Counted from the first letter of the stretch, positions 21,761 to 33,973 are shown. The stretch is 64,000 nucleotides of DNA from Larix kaempferi (GCA_027924585.1 BSBM01001719.1:12357001-12421000), one strand, 5' to 3'. The notes: a model not told the origin generated them from the sequence alone. Made by a program: numbers and translations.

Positions 21761-24700
21761 CTAAAATTCAATTGGAAAGATGGCACTCTTACCATACACC
21801 AGATCATAGGGAGAAAAGCCCGTGGTGTTGCGCCAAGTCGTGCGATATGCCCACAGTGCTTCTGGAAGTCTGTCAGCCCAATCCCTTCGATGGCTTTTAA
21901 CTGTTTTAGTAAGGATTGCTTCGATAACTTTATTAGTGCTTTCCACCTGACCATTGGCCTGGGGATGATAAGGTGAAGCTATCTTGTGCTGCACATGATA
22001 CTTCCGGAGCAAGGATTCAAATTGGTGTGAAATAAATTGTGGTCCCCCATCGGTAACTACTTCCTTTGGTACTCCAAAACGGGTAAAAACTTCACTGTAC
22101 AGGAAATCAATCACCGCCTGGTCATTTGCCTTAGCCAAAGCTACAGCTTCTACCCACTTAGTCATGTAATCTGTACACACCAAGATGTAAACCTTCTGTT
22201 TGGAAGGAGGGTTGATAGGACCAACAAAATCCAATGCCCATCTATCAAACGGTTCTAGTATCACTTGGGGCTGTAAAGGCATCTGATCTGTCTTATTAGG
22301 TTGGCCCATCCTTTGGCAGCTGTCACAGGACTGAACATATCTTTTAGCATCTCTGAACAGTGTCGGCCAATAATATCCCATCCGCAACGCCTTATGCCCT
22401 GTTCTTTTATCTGCAAAGTGTCCTCCGCAAGGTTCATCGTGACAGGCCTTCAGTATATGAAAGATCTCATCTTCCCTTACACATCTTCTAATTTCAAGAT
22501 CAGGTCCTGTGTAAAAGAGATGGCCTTTGAGCCAACAATACCTGGCACTTTGCTGAATAATTTTTCTTTTCTCTCGTTTAGACATATGTGGCGGGAGCTT
22601 CCCTGCAGCCAAATAATTAGCAACGTCTGCATACCAGGGTGAATGAGCTGAGAGTGCGAATAAATGTTCATCCGGGAAAGCATCCTCAACAGGTGAACTG
22701 TCATCACTGTTAGTAAATCGTGATAAAAAATCAGCAACAACATTTTCTTTTCCAGGTTTATCTATAATAGTAATATCAAATTCCTGTAATAATAAAAGCC
22801 ACCTGGTTACTCTGGCATTAGTGACAGGTTTATTCATTAAATACTTAATGGCAGAGTGATCAGTATGCACAAATGTAGGATACCCAGTAATGTAATGCCG
22901 AAACTTATTAATAGAATAAACAATAGCAAGGAATTCTTTTTCAGTAACAGTATAATTTAGTTCAGCAGGGGCTAAGTTTTTACTAACATAATAAATAGCA
23001 TAAGGTACTTGACCATCCTGCTGTCCTAGTACTGCTCCAATGGCGGTATCAGAAGCATCTGAAGAAATGTGGAAAGGTATGGTCCAATTAGGTCCCCTTA
23101 AAATAGGGGCTGTGGACAGTTTCTCTTTAAGCTCATCAAATGCTGTCTGGCATGCTGTACTCCATACAAACTGTGCGTCCTTCATTAACAATGAAAACAA
23201 AGGAGAAGCAAGTTTGGAGAAGTTTTCTATGAATCTCCTGTAATACCCAGCATGTCCCAGAAAACTTCGCACCTCTTTCTGAGTTGAAGGGGTTGGTATA
23301 TTCTTTATCACCTTAATTTTTGAAGGATCCACTTGAATACCGTCAGTAGAGATGAAATGTCCTAATACCACCCCCTCACTCATCATCATGTGGCATTTTT
23401 CAGTGCTTAGTGAGAGGCGAGCCTGTTCACAGCGAATTAAAACCTTTTTCAAATTTTCCAGTGCTTCCTCAAAATCCCTGCCATAAGGAGTGAAATCATC
23501 CATAAAAACTTCCATGCTATCATTTACCAATTCAGAAAATATGCCAATCACAGCTCTTTGGAACGTTGCAGGTGCATTGCACAATCCAAAGGGAAGCACC
23601 CTGTAGGCGAACGTTCCCCAGGGGCAGGTGAAGGTGGTCTTATCCTGATCCTCTGGAGCAATATGAATTTGATTGTACCCACTGAACCCATCCAAGAAGG
23701 AGAAGAAATTCTTCCCAGATAGGTTATCAAGTACTTGGTCAATAAAAGGCAGAGGAAAGTGATCCTTTTGTGTAGCCTTGTTCAGCTCCCTATAATCGAC
23801 ACAGACTCTCCATTTACCATTTTTCTTGGGTACAATTACAAGTGGGGAAACCCACTCACTGTCTGAGATAGGATAGATGAATCCTGCTTCCAAGAGTTTC
23901 TGGATTTCTTCCTTCACTATATCCCTCAGATTGGGGTTCATGCGTCGTTGGGGTTGACATACAGGCCGGGAGTCGTTTTTAATATAAATATGATGAGTGC
24001 ACAGACTAGAAGGAATACCCTTCATGTCTGTATACTCCCAGGCGAATGCCCCCTTACGTTCCTTCAAGAGATTGGTTAGGCGCTTTTGTTCTTCTGAGGA
24101 GAGACCAGGATTGATGTTCAAAGTTCTTCCAGGCTCTACCTCAATAGGAATACTTCTCGAGTTTTTCAATACTGGGATTATGTTTGTGTCATTGGCTAGT
24201 GCTTCCTCCGTAAGCTGTTCTTGTTCTTCTTTACCGAGGGTACTGTTCAGGAGTTGATAAACTTCCTTGTCTACTGAAGCAGGTTCGCTAATGAAATTAT
24301 TAATGGCATCGTCTTCTGTTTCGTTTTTGAAGGTTAGTGCCTTCCCTATTGTTAGTAATGGCTGAACATCTTCCTCTTCTTCCTGTTCTATCCAAAGGGA
24401 GGTTTCAGTTTCTAGACTCGGCCGTGCTGGAGGGTACAGGGTGAGGTTTTTGGTTTCCATGCCATCAGATATAGTCATAGATCCTGATCGACAGCTGATA
24501 CAAGCATCGGCTGTAGCCAACCAGGGCCTCCCCAAAATCAATGGATGTCCCCCCAGCTGTGATTTTGGTTGTAATACCAGAAAATCGGCAGGGTATTCCC
24601 ATGAGTCTACTGAAATAACAAGGTCGTCCAAAATCCCTTCGGGTCTGATAGTGGATCTGTCTGCCAATTCTAAGATAGTAGGGGTCGGTCTAATATTGGT

Positions 24701-27208
24701 GAATCCGAGCTTCTTTACAGTCTCCATTGTTATAACATTAATCGCAGCTCCTAAATCTACTAGTACGTTTGGTATCTGCGTTTGTCCTATGTGTACAGTA
24801 ACAATAGGATTGCCAGGATCCTCATACTTAGTTATAGGGGTTTTTCCAGTCATTAAAGCGGATAAATTCCCTATAACATGAACAGTAGGAGGATCTCTGG
24901 GTTTCCTTCCCGGTCTTTTAGTGCACAGGTCCCGAACAGTTCTAGCATAGATAGGTACATCTTGAAGAGCTTGTAAAAGGGGAATCTTAACATAAAGGTT
25001 CTTCAATTCTCCTAGGAGATTGAACTGAGGTTGCCCCCCTTTTTGTGGCAGCATCAATCTCTCAGGATAAGGTGGTTGTCTTACCAACTGGGTAGGCTGC
25101 GTGTTATCCACTTCATCGTTTAATGTTTCAGCCCTCCCATCTGAGGGATGCTCAGCATCTTCAGTGACAGGAACCGGATCAAATGGATGCTGGGAACTCT
25201 CTCCTTTGTCATACACAGTTGATGGAATATTTCCTGCAGTTACACGTTCTACTAGCTTTCCAGATCGTAAGCGAATATCATTACAAGGCACAAGGGAGAG
25301 AGAGTAGGCCGGCATATTGAGAGCTTCCAACTGCTGGACTGTTTTATTATTTGGGTTAGGGTTAGGTTGGGCAGGCAGCTGAGGCCGTATTGGTATGTTA
25401 GGCACAGGATTATTTTGCAGCTGCAGCTGCGACTGCTGAGGTAGGTATTGAGGATATTGCTGAAATTGAGGATATGGAGGATACGGTAACTGTGGAGGTG
25501 GAGGTGGTTGAGGAAACTGGTTCCCATGATGGAAGTTCCTCCATCCAGGAGACCATGAAGTCGGTTGATGAGGTGGCTGTGTCCAAGGACTCCATGAACT
25601 ATAACCTTGCATCGCAGGTTGAGGGGAATTCCACTGAGCATAATTTGAAGGTAATTGTGTATTCACATTTTGCATATTAGTATTCCAATTATTCAAATTA
25701 TTCAAAAATGGAAATGAATCGGGAGACATACCTTGATTCCGGGGCTGCCAGGGTTTCTTCTGTGCAATAAAGTAGGCTGAATCCACCTCTGGAGTTGATG
25801 CCTGCAGAACAGCCTTCACTTGGGGCAACGTGGGGCATTCTTTCATATCATGGTTCAGCTCGCACAGCTGACACACTTGTACTTTGTCAAGAGGGCATTC
25901 TTTCAGTGGATGAGTCTTTCTACATCGGGGACAAAACACACCTAGTGTGAGATCCTCCACTGCTTGTCTTTGCTTGGCCTTCAAGACGTCAATCTCTGAA
26001 GAGATAGAACTCATCATTTCTGTTTTAAAATTTTCAAGAAGATTGCCTATCTCTGCCCGTGTAGCTCCCCCATTGGATGACTTCTGAGTTCTGTCAAAGA
26101 CATCGCGTTCCAGCTTATCTCGTTTATTCTGCTTGTTATGCCTAGAAGATCCCCTGGAGTATCTCTTACATAATTCAACAATTGTCTCAAAGGGTTCTTT
26201 AGAGATATCTCCCTTTCCTAATAAATTTAGCATGTCTAAACAATCGTCCCTGATCCCTCGAAGCAGGATTATCTTAAGCACATCTAGTCCCATGTTCGTC
26301 TGTCCAGCTCTCTGCACATTGTACAGCAACCTCTCTACAAAATCCTCCAAGCTTTCATCCTCCTTTTGTACCATCTTGAATAACTCCTCCCTTTTGTCCC
26401 TGGTGTTGCAATATTCCTGATATTTTTCCAGGAACACTTGCTTCATCTTATTCCAATTAGCAACAGTCCCTCCCCCAAGGCTCATGAACCATCGTAATGC
26501 ATTGTCCTTCAGGGTGGCAGGAAAAAGCTTTAACTTTTGAGCATCTGTGACATAATCATAGCTGCGACAGAGGATATCGAATTCAAAAAGGAATTCATCT
26601 GGATCCTCTGCCGCCCTGCCATGGAAGCGGGGTAACACCGACGGTGAGATGTTTTTCATAGGAGCTGTCCCCTCTAGCTGCTGTATTGGAAATTGCAATG
26701 TAGCCATAGTCTCTGGCGGGGAATTATCTTCATGATGGTATTGTACCACTGCTTCTTCCTCTTCGTTCTCATGTCTATTACTCATCTTTTCTTCTGTATC
26801 TTCTCCTTCGTTTGTTCCTTTGTTCTTTACCTCAGTTGTAACAGCTGCGTATTCTTCGGTTGTAACAGCTGCGTATTCTTCGGTTGCAACAGCTGCGTAT
26901 TCTTTGGTTGCAACAGCTGAATCAGCTGTTACTTCTTTAGCAGGAGTATATGCAGGAATCACAGCTGCTCCTGTATCTTCCACTGTAGATCCTGATGCTA
27001 ACGCTCCAGGATCAGCAGGGCCTCTTTTGATAGGAGTCCCCTGTTGACGAGATCTGACAGCTGAATCAGTTTTGTCAACAAGGTCGTCAATGAATGTTCT
27101 TCTGCCCAGCGGTGGACCTCGACCACGACCCGAACCACCTGTACTGTTAGTAATTTGTGGGGTTTTGGGGGTCGGGAGGTGATCGCGTTTTACCCCCCTC
27201 GTATTCAT
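21761..27208 (-). pseudogene. gag-pol: Gag-Pol polyprotein of element C (nearly intact, stops in late integrase)
   Basis: An ATG at 27208 opens 1815 codons, only 88 bases after the PBS. Approximate residues: Gly/Arg-rich start; TEEYAAVT repeats 98-127; Gag core 160-350; two zinc knuckles near 425 and 450 (CPRCRKTHPLKEC, CQLCELNHDMKEC, both CX2CX3HX4C); Pro/Gln-rich linker 500-600; protease near 820 (VLVDLGAAINVI); RT 1100-1300 with VCVDYRELNKA and the catalytic box VFMDDF near 1234; RNase H 1375-1500 with SSDASDTAIGAVLG and VTEKEFLAIVYSINKFRHY; integrase zinc site 1590-1630 (HILKACHDEPCGGHF, CDSCQRM); catalytic D, D, E in ALDFVGP, VTDGGPQF and NGQVESTNK near 1660, 1720 and 1750. A TAG at 21761-21763 stops it in the integrase C-region. 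The motifs fit the Tat/Athila lineage. Confidence 0.95.
26835..26922 (-). repeat. 24-bp tandem repeat in gag of element C
   Basis: Units start at 26835, 26859 and 26883, with a partial one at 26907, encoding TEEYAAVT-type octapeptides in the Gag N-terminal region. The frame is preserved. Such low-complexity expansion is probably tolerated in a disordered linker. Confidence 0.9.
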
Positions 27209-27295
27209 GCGAAGCAGATCATTTCAAATCAACCAAAATACTGACTAAAAGCAATTATCAGATCAACTAATGACTAGTGTTTAGTTTTCATCCTT

Positions 27296-27312
27296 CCCCG
27301 GCAACGGCGCCA
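27296..27312 (-). other. Primer binding site of element C (tRNA-Asp)
   Basis: The minus strand reads TGGCGCCGTTGCCGGGG, 3 bases after the LTR. It complements 17 bases of the 3' end of plant tRNA-Asp(GUC) including CCA, from memory of the tRNA sequence. A tRNA-Asp primer is typical of Athila/Tat-lineage elements and differs from the initiator Met sites of A, B and E. Confidence 0.9.
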
Positions 27313-27315
27313 AAA

Positions 27316-28726
27316 TGTCAAGCACTCTAATTGCAGATATTTAAATATCAACACACAGAGCGTATGAAATTTATTGTCAACCCGAGAAAGTATTTTTATT
27401 TCAAAGGACAAGTGCATAATATATGCTTAAACACAAAACCATTAGAAGTGAATATTTTATCTTCTATCATCCATGTCCACCCCAAGAATCTATGCAATCC
27501 CAATTGCCTTCTAACTGCTATACTACAATTCTTTTCTATTATGCATCAAGCAGAAGTAAGATCAGATCTAATCAACAATTGCAGGAAGGAAGTCTCAATT
27601 GCATTCTAAAATAATCAACTGTCTAATTTAATCAGCTGGGAATCATAAAGCATGACCTGAACATTACTCTAGAATTTGATAAAAGAGATTAAAGCAACTG
27701 TTCTAAGAAACTGGATTGCAAAATATAAATCAATCAACACATAACAGGAAAGCTAATTTGTAAGAGCTCCTGGGATTACGTCTCAGCTGTAGGATGAACA
27801 CAGCAGTGTGAACAGAAATTGAAATATGTAAAACAAACCTGACTCAGTCGACTGTTATTCGATACCATTCACCAATCTCACAAAAATATAATCAATTACT
27901 GAGAAATCCACACAATGATTATTGCTGCTGCGTATAGAAGAAAGAACAAAGCATCACACAACGAGAAAGATGAAATCCTAAATTAACGCAGCAATCTCTG
28001 TGGAAGACGGGCCCAGTCTTCACACAGAGACGCTGGTTGAACAACACTCTTCTTTAACTCAGAAGTAACTCCTTATATTAACAGAAGAATGAGTACACAG
28101 TTTTGGCTTGGCTGCTAATACAAGGTAAATTAATTGTTTGCTGTCCAACCCCTCAGTCGAGGCAATTCCCCATATTTATACATACAATTTGCAACATCTA
28201 AACCTATAATTGGGCAGCCATGAAGATCTCTGATCTTCAGGCGCCCTAAATAATCTAGCTGTTACAATGCGTGGCAGAACTAAAATATCCAAATATGAGA
28301 GAAGTATTAATTGTCCCAAGAGTGACGGTCCTTCCAGCTCACAGCTGGATTTGAGCAGCGACATACTTAAGATAGTTCTTCTGTTACAGCTGCCCTGCCA
28401 CGACTGTGCCTTGATTGACGATTTAAGCCCCAAGGAACCTTCCACAAGCGATGAACGTTCCTTCATGACTTGTTCAGCTCCGATCTTCCTGCAGTCTATT
28501 GTCTTACTACCTTCATAAATCGCATCATGTTAGCACAGATTAAGAGATGCACAGCTTTAATCATCACAATCATAAGTATTAACACAATAAAACAATAATC
28601 GGCCATACCTTGGTAATTTGGGGAATAGATAAGGACAATAAGTTGAATTGCCAAGGTAATTGGTGTAAGACAAGGGAAGGGACGATGATAAATGATGGTA
28701 AAAAATGGCCAATTCTGGGATCAACA
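27316..28726 (-). repeat. 5' LTR of element C
   Basis: 1411 bp, partner of 15126-16536. On the minus strand it starts TGTTGATCCC. It carries the presumed promoter of the element (TATA-like word at 28173-28180). The open frame 28176-28466 is present in both LTRs and has no domain; I treat it as chance. Confidence 0.97.
28173..28180 (-). promoter_or_regulatory. TATA-like box in the 5' LTR of element C
   Basis: The minus strand reads TATAAATA about 550 bases into the LTR, where a U3/R boundary would be plausible. The identical word is at 15983-15990 in the 3' LTR. The transcription start itself cannot be seen. Confidence 0.45.
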
Positions 28727-28731
28727 GTAAC
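28727..28731. other. Target site duplication of element C, right copy (GTAAC)
   Basis: Same five bases as 15121-15125, directly after the LTR end. Confidence 0.95.
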
Positions 28732-29911
28732 TAGCAAGACCCATAAAATATCTAACATTTGAAACATTCTTTGGAGTAGACCATTCCATGATGGCATTAA
28801 TCTTCTCTGGATCAATTGCAATTCCTTCTTCACAAATGATATGACCCAAATATTGCACCTTCTTTTGGTAAAAATCACACTTGCTTAACTTGGCATACAA
28901 CTGATGTTCTCTAAGGACTTGCAACACCATCCTTAGATGCTCCCCAATTTCTTCTTCATTCCTTGAATAGACAAGAATGTCATCCAAGAATACAATCACA
29001 AACTTATCCAAATATTTGCTGAAGACACTATTCATGAGACACATGAATGTAGCAGGTGCATTGGTAAGACCGAATGGCACCACAGTGAACTCATAATGAC
29101 CATATCTAGTTCTGAAATCTCTCTTGTGAATGTCTTCTTCTTTAATCCTCACTTGATGGTAGCCAGACCTCAAGTCAATCTTTGAAAACACCTTAGATTC
29201 CTTCATTTGATCAAATAAGTCATCAATTCTTGGCAATGGGTACTTATTCTTGACTGTCACTTTATTTAGCTGCCTGTAATCAATACACAGCCTCAAAGTC
29301 CCATCCTTCTTCTTGACAAATAATGTCGGTGCTCCCCAAGGAGACACACTAGGCCTGATATACCTCTTGTCCATTAATTCTTGTAGCTGCATCTTCAACT
29401 CTACCAATTCTGGTGTGCTCATTCTATAAGGAGCTTTGGAATTCGGCATTGCCCCTGGAACAAGATTGATGGTAAAATCAATGTCTCTCTTTGGTGGTAG
29501 TTCCGACACTTCATCTGGAAACACATCTTGGAACTCTTGCCACAATGAGAAATATTCTATCCTTGGTCCATTGTCCTCTGACGAATCTGATATATGGACT
29601 ACATATAATTGGAAACCTTTCTTATAAAACTTTTTCAGCTGTAAGGCTAAAATCTGTCTAATTGAAACTTGCTTGGGAATTCCTCTTACCAATCTAGGTC
29701 TTCCCTCTTCATCAATGCATTCAAGTGTTTTTTCATAACAGTCCAACTTGGCTCTATGTCTTTCCAACCAATCCATGCCAATTAAGGCATCATAAGATCC
29801 TATTGGTAGTACATTTAAATCTGCATGTGTGTGGAGTCCATTCAATTCTATGGGGCACTCCACCACTACTTCACTAACTTTTCTCTTGGTCCCCATGGCT
29901 AATTGAACTAG
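28732..29911 (-). pseudogene. Element A pol, upstream part: protease end and reverse transcriptase
   Basis: This minus frame joins, across element C, to the frame ending at 15125. When C and one GTAAC copy are ignored the reading frame is continuous, so A's pol was still open here when C arrived. It begins just after an in-frame TAG (29912-29914) where the related element B has Trp. Contents: the end of the protease ([20 protein letters not shown]), the RT start ([20 protein letters not shown]), the substrate region [13 protein letters not shown], the catalytic box [11 protein letters not shown] (near 28966-28998) and the thumb ([26 protein letters not shown]). The RT motifs themselves are intact. 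Confidence 0.92.
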
Positions 29912-31152
29912 CTAATATTTATTAGGCTTCACTTTTATAAGAGAACAACCTTCAACCACTTTTGGAGAAACATAACAATGAGTAGATCCCGGATCAATCA
30001 AAACAGAAATAGATTGCTTAACAATCTTACCTTCAACTTCCACCACTGATGATTGATGATCTGCCTGATGATTATCCAACGCTGCATAAATTTGAGGCGT
30101 TTCCCTTGCCATTTCCTCCATTGTAGTTGCTCCCTTTAAGTTGTGCAACCTTTGGGGATTCTCCTTCCGATGTGTACGATCCTTTAGCATGTGGTTTTCT
30201 CCACATCCCCAACACTGAAGTGGTCCTTTTGATGCTTTATCTGCTGCTACTGCTGGCTTGAATCCACTCCTTTCTTGCTGCCCCTGTGGAAAGGTCCTGG
30301 GCTGACTTTTGAATGGTGGATTGAAGCCACTCTTCTTTTGATCAAACCTCCCTCTTGGATTTCCTTTCCATGCTGGGTTAACCTCTGATTTTCCTCTATT
30401 CTGCTCATAGCAATGCATTGCCATTCTAATGGCTTCATCAATACTTGGTGGATTAACAAACTCAATTCTATCTCTGAAGCTTTGAGGTAGACTCCCAAGG
30501 AAGTATTGGATTTTTACTCTCTCATCTTTAATGTAATCCACATACCTCAATAATTTCAAAAATTTATGGACATTTTCTTCCATAGATTTTTGTCCCAACC
30601 TGAGTTCATTGAACTCTTTTCTCTTACTGTCATAATACCTAGCAGAAAGGTATTTTTCCTTGAAATACTTCTTAAATATCTCCCAACTGATCTTCCTTTC
30701 ACTTGCAAGAGGTTTTCCCACCAAATTGAAGCTCTACCATTTAGATTGTAAATGACAATTCTGGCTTTTTCATTTCTTGAGTAGTTCTGAATTCTGAAAT
30801 ATTTCTTTATTCCAAGAATCCATGCCTTTGCCTCTTGGCCAGTCTTGTCTTCTCCATCAAATGTGGGAGGCCTTGCCTTCCTGAATTCTCCCAGTGGGAT
30901 GCCTTTGAACTTCTTTCTTCCATTAAAACTCTTGGGCATATGCCTTGGACTTCTTTGAGAATCTCTGGAGTCACATGATTTGCTAGAAGAAGATCTAGAG
31001 GAAGGTGTTCTATGCTTCTTGCTCACATAACTCTTCCTTGGGCTTGGAGTCCTCTTCTTTGAACGACCTTTAGAGCGACTCTCTGCATCTCTTCCTTCTT
31101 CACCTACATTGCTTGGGTTGGACCCAAGGTTTATCTTCTACTGCATATCAGT
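29912..31152 (-). pseudogene. Element A gag (C-terminal part) and protease start
   Basis: Two overlapping minus frames cover Gag. The 31026 frame holds an Arg/Ser-rich linker, PPTFDGEDKTGQEAKAWILG and GRASIWWE. A frame change near 30690-30725, with a small deletion relative to element B, leads to the second frame with FKKYFKEKYLSARYYD and LRLGQKSMEENVHKFLKLLRYV. The zinc knuckle reads CWGCGENHMLKDRTH, where the last Cys has become Arg. The protease start has [17 protein letters not shown] (DPGS at the active site). It ends at TAG 29912-29914. A further TAG is at 31138-31140, just inside the element B junction. The gene is dead and is split from its N-terminus by element B. Confidence 0.9.
31148..31152. 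other. Target site duplication of element B, left copy (TCAGT)
   Basis: TCAGT precedes the LTR and is repeated at 40671-40675. Confidence 0.95.
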
Positions 31153-32861
31153 TGTAATGTCCCCATTTTGACCCCCCTTTGTATTAAACCGTAAATGATG
31201 TAAATATTGTAATTTAATCATGGTGAGGAGCTCAAGGCCAAGGCCCCACCATTGATTTAGCGTTTCATGAATCGGCAATTAAAAATAGATGCCCATGGTT
31301 CTTGTGCGAGATGGGCACAATGTAAATAAGACACCATGTAAATACGAATTTTAATGGAAAAACCCACAACCAGCTATGCAATGCAACAAAAGAGATGGGG
31401 CATGACTCTACAAGGAAAAGGGAGGGAAATTATTCAAACCTTGAGCCAATGGTATTAATCCATGTGTCAATGGGGAAACCCATAAACCACCAACTACCCA
31501 TTTTGTCTCATGTACCCAATCATTTAATTTTTTTCCAAGAAATTGGTTAAGGCAGTTAATGCCTTGGGAATGAAAGAGTATGGGCAAGCCATTTTCGTGC
31601 ATGGGCAAGCCATCAACTTGGAAAAACGTGTTTTGTCTCCTTGGGCAAGAAACCACCCACGAAATGGTGCCCAAAGCCATTCTGTACAGGCAGCCTTTGA
31701 TCATTCACGCAGGGGGAGTTAGCTGGGGTCTTCCATTTACGTTTTTCATCTAAATACTGCATTTTTCCATGCCCGGGGGTCGTTTTTGCAGTATATAACA
31801 GTTGGGAGAGGGAGGGCCACGTTTTGAGGACTGTAGGGAGGTCGTTTTTGCCCCTGAATGTCCAAGGACGTTTTTCTAAAAACGGATTTGGCTTCCTGGG
31901 TTGTTCACCAACTCCCCATTTCGTTTTTGTGGGTTCCCACGTTTTTCTGGGTTAGTTGAAACCCCATCTCATGCATTCCACTGTGGAAAACGTTTTCCTC
32001 ATGCCCAGCAAGTGGGGTCCTGCTGTTATGTGCATCCTTGTTCTTGGTTTGAGCCTGTGAGCTGAAGTGTTGGAGTGGTAGTGGATAGAAGTGGCTTGAT
32101 AAACCTAGTGGGGGAGACAACCTCTCAAAAAGATCAAGAGGGCTTTGGTTACTCTTCTATGCATACCCTGAGAGCACTAGATAGGGAAGGTATGGCTTGA
32201 GGGACTGCACAGCAGTGAAAAGAATACTTCCTTGTGTTGGGTGTGTAGGTATTGTGGGTGCCAAGCTAGATAGATCTTGCAAGGTTATCCCTGGCTCTGT
32301 GCTGGAGCTCACTAGCTTAGCAACTCTTCCTTTCCATCTCCTAGTAGCCTGATAAACCCAATTGTAGATTGGCTTGGCTCATCTTGGTGTATGCTTGGCT
32401 ATGTGTGAGTCTGCTGTTCCCTGGTTCCTTGTAGAGATCATGCCCATCTCGGGGGTGGCAGTGGTGCTGAGAGATTGAGGAGCACACTGGCCTATGGTTG
32501 GGTGGAACGTTGCAGTTGCATAGCCAGTTGCTTGGGACTGCCTTATTGAGATAAGTATTCTCTTGTGTAAATTGGCAATTATCATTTGATGAATGTTATG
32601 AATGTATGTGGATGTATTAAATGAATTTGCCTCTGCTGTGTTTTTTTTTAAAGTTTAGGCATTTCCATATGATCTTGTCACAGAATCTTGAATGTGTGTT
32701 AGAGATCAACAGCATTGATTCGATCACCGTCGTTTTTCCATAGTATGCATAGATACAGTTCTTTGCATCAATGATTTTAATTAAAACGTTTTGGGGCTAA
32801 TTGCCCGGACTGAGCACTGTGATCCTCTCTATCACGCTGGTATGATAGAGGGGACACTACA
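31153..32861 (+). repeat. 5' LTR of element B
   Basis: 1709 bp, starting TGTAATGTCCCC and ending GGACACTACA. Four single-base differences from 38962-40670 were seen. A TATA-like word is at 31792-31798. A block at 32496-32513 (GGTTGGGTGGAACGTTGC) is also present in the LTRs of element A. Confidence 0.98.
31792..31798 (+). promoter_or_regulatory. TATA-like box in the 5' LTR of element B
   Basis: TATATAA about 640 bases into the LTR, followed by a more G-rich stretch. The same word is at 39601-39607 in the 3' LTR. It probably marks the end of U3, but no start site can be seen. Confidence 0.45.
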
Positions 32862-32864
32862 TTA

Positions 32865-32876
32865 TGGTATCAGAGC
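32865..32876 (+). other. Primer binding site of element B (initiator Met tRNA)
   Basis: TGGTATCAGAGC lies 3 bases after the 5' LTR, an exact match to the usual plant initiator Met primer site. Confidence 0.95.
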
Positions 32877-33002
32877 TGCGTTGCAGCACTGGGCCGATAT
32901 GGGCCAAAACTGATAGTAAAAGAGAAGAGAAGAAGTTAAGTTTTTCTTAAGAGTTTGGGAAAATTTTTAGTTTAAGTCTGTTTTTGAAAAAAATTGTGTT
33001 TT

Positions 33003-33945
33003 AAGCCGTTTCGGGAAGTCGTTCTGAAATTTCGGAAAGGTTTCGCGAACCTTCCCGAAATTGCGGAAGAGTTCGGCGAACCTTCCCGAAATTGCGGAAG
33101 GATTCCGCGAACCTTCCCGAAATTGCGGAAGAATTCAGCCAATGGCTCCGAAACAGCGGAGAAAAATGTTTTTAAGTGGAAAAATTTTCTAAGTGTCGGA
33201 ATTTTTTTCGGAAAGAATTCTCTTCCGAAATTGCGGAAGGAATTCTCTTCCGAAATTTCGGAAGGATTCCGCGAATCGTTCCGAAACGCGGAAGAGTTCG
33301 GCGAGTCGTTCCGAAGTTGCGGAAGACTTCGGCGAATCGTTCCGCAACTACGGAAGACTTCGGCGAATCGTTCCGCAACTGCGGAAGACTTCGCCGAATC
33401 GTTCCGCAACTGCGGAAGACTTCGGCGAATCGTTCCGCAACTGCGGAAGACTTCGCCGAATCATTCCGAAAAAAATCACCCGAAATCGGGGAAGCATTCC
33501 GGCGGAAGCATTCCGCGAACGGCTCCGGTACTGCGGAAGCCTTCGTCGAATGGCTCCGCAATTGCGGGAGCATTCGCCGAATGGCTCCGCAACTGCGGAA
33601 GCCTTCGCCGAATGGCTCCATTCGGCAAATCGCCCCGCCATTGCGGAAGCGTTCGGCGAATTGCTCCGCAATTGCGGAAGCGTTCGGCGAAATGCTCCGC
33701 AATTGCGGAAGCCGTTGCCGAACCGCGTCGCGCGGAAGCCGTCGCCGAACCGGCCCACAACTGCGGAAGCCTACGGCTAACCGCCCCGCAATGGCGGGAG
33801 CATACTGTGAACCTCCCCGCGGTTGCGGGAGCATACCACGAACCTCCCCGCGGTTGCGGGAGTAATCTGTGAATCGCTCGTCGCGGCCAGATTTCGCGAA
33901 CTGCCCGTTGCGGCAGGATTCAGCGAATCGCCCGATGAGGCGTGA
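33003..33945 (+). repeat. 31-bp array built on the near-palindrome TTCCGCAACTGCGGAA
   Basis: The core is most regular at 33300-33460, where units such as TTCCGCAACTGCGGAAGACT plus TCGGCGAATCG repeat every 31 bases. Outward the units diverge and change length. TTCCGCAACTGCGGAA is self-complementary apart from the middle pair. Because 31 is not a multiple of three, each frame cycles through the same peptide, so most frames stay open (229-292 codons). It sits in the untranslated leader. Confidence 0.9.
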
Positions 33946-33950
33946 TTCGT

Positions 33951-33973
33951 AAAAAAAAAAAAAAAAAAAAAAA
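33951..33973 (+). repeat. 23-base poly-A tract in the leader of element B
   Basis: An uninterrupted A run directly follows the 31-bp array. Confidence 0.95.

Larger units (their letters stand above)
15126..28726 (-). mobile_element. Element C: Tat/Athila-like Ty3 retrotransposon with a long accessory gene
   Basis: LTRs of equal length (1411 bp, 15126-16536 and 27316-28726) start TGT and end ACA, with GTAAC duplicated at 15121-15125 and 28727-28731. The minus-strand order is 5' LTR, tRNA-Asp PBS, gag-pol (27208 down to about 21294), GC-rich array and poly-A, accessory gene (19707 down to 16807), PPT, 3' LTR. Total length is 13.6 kb. Reading the LTRs side by side I count about 8 differences, so it is a young insertion. 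It lies inside the pol of element A. Confidence 0.97.

Noticed and set aside
31408-31704. Minus-strand 98-codon frame in the element B LTRs (also 39217-39513)
   Set aside because: Antisense to the LTR promoter region and conserved only because the LTRs are young duplicates.
33300-33460. CRISPR-like regular repeat
   Set aside because: Repeats are contiguous without unique spacers, the setting is a plant retrotransposon leader, and no cas-like gene is present.
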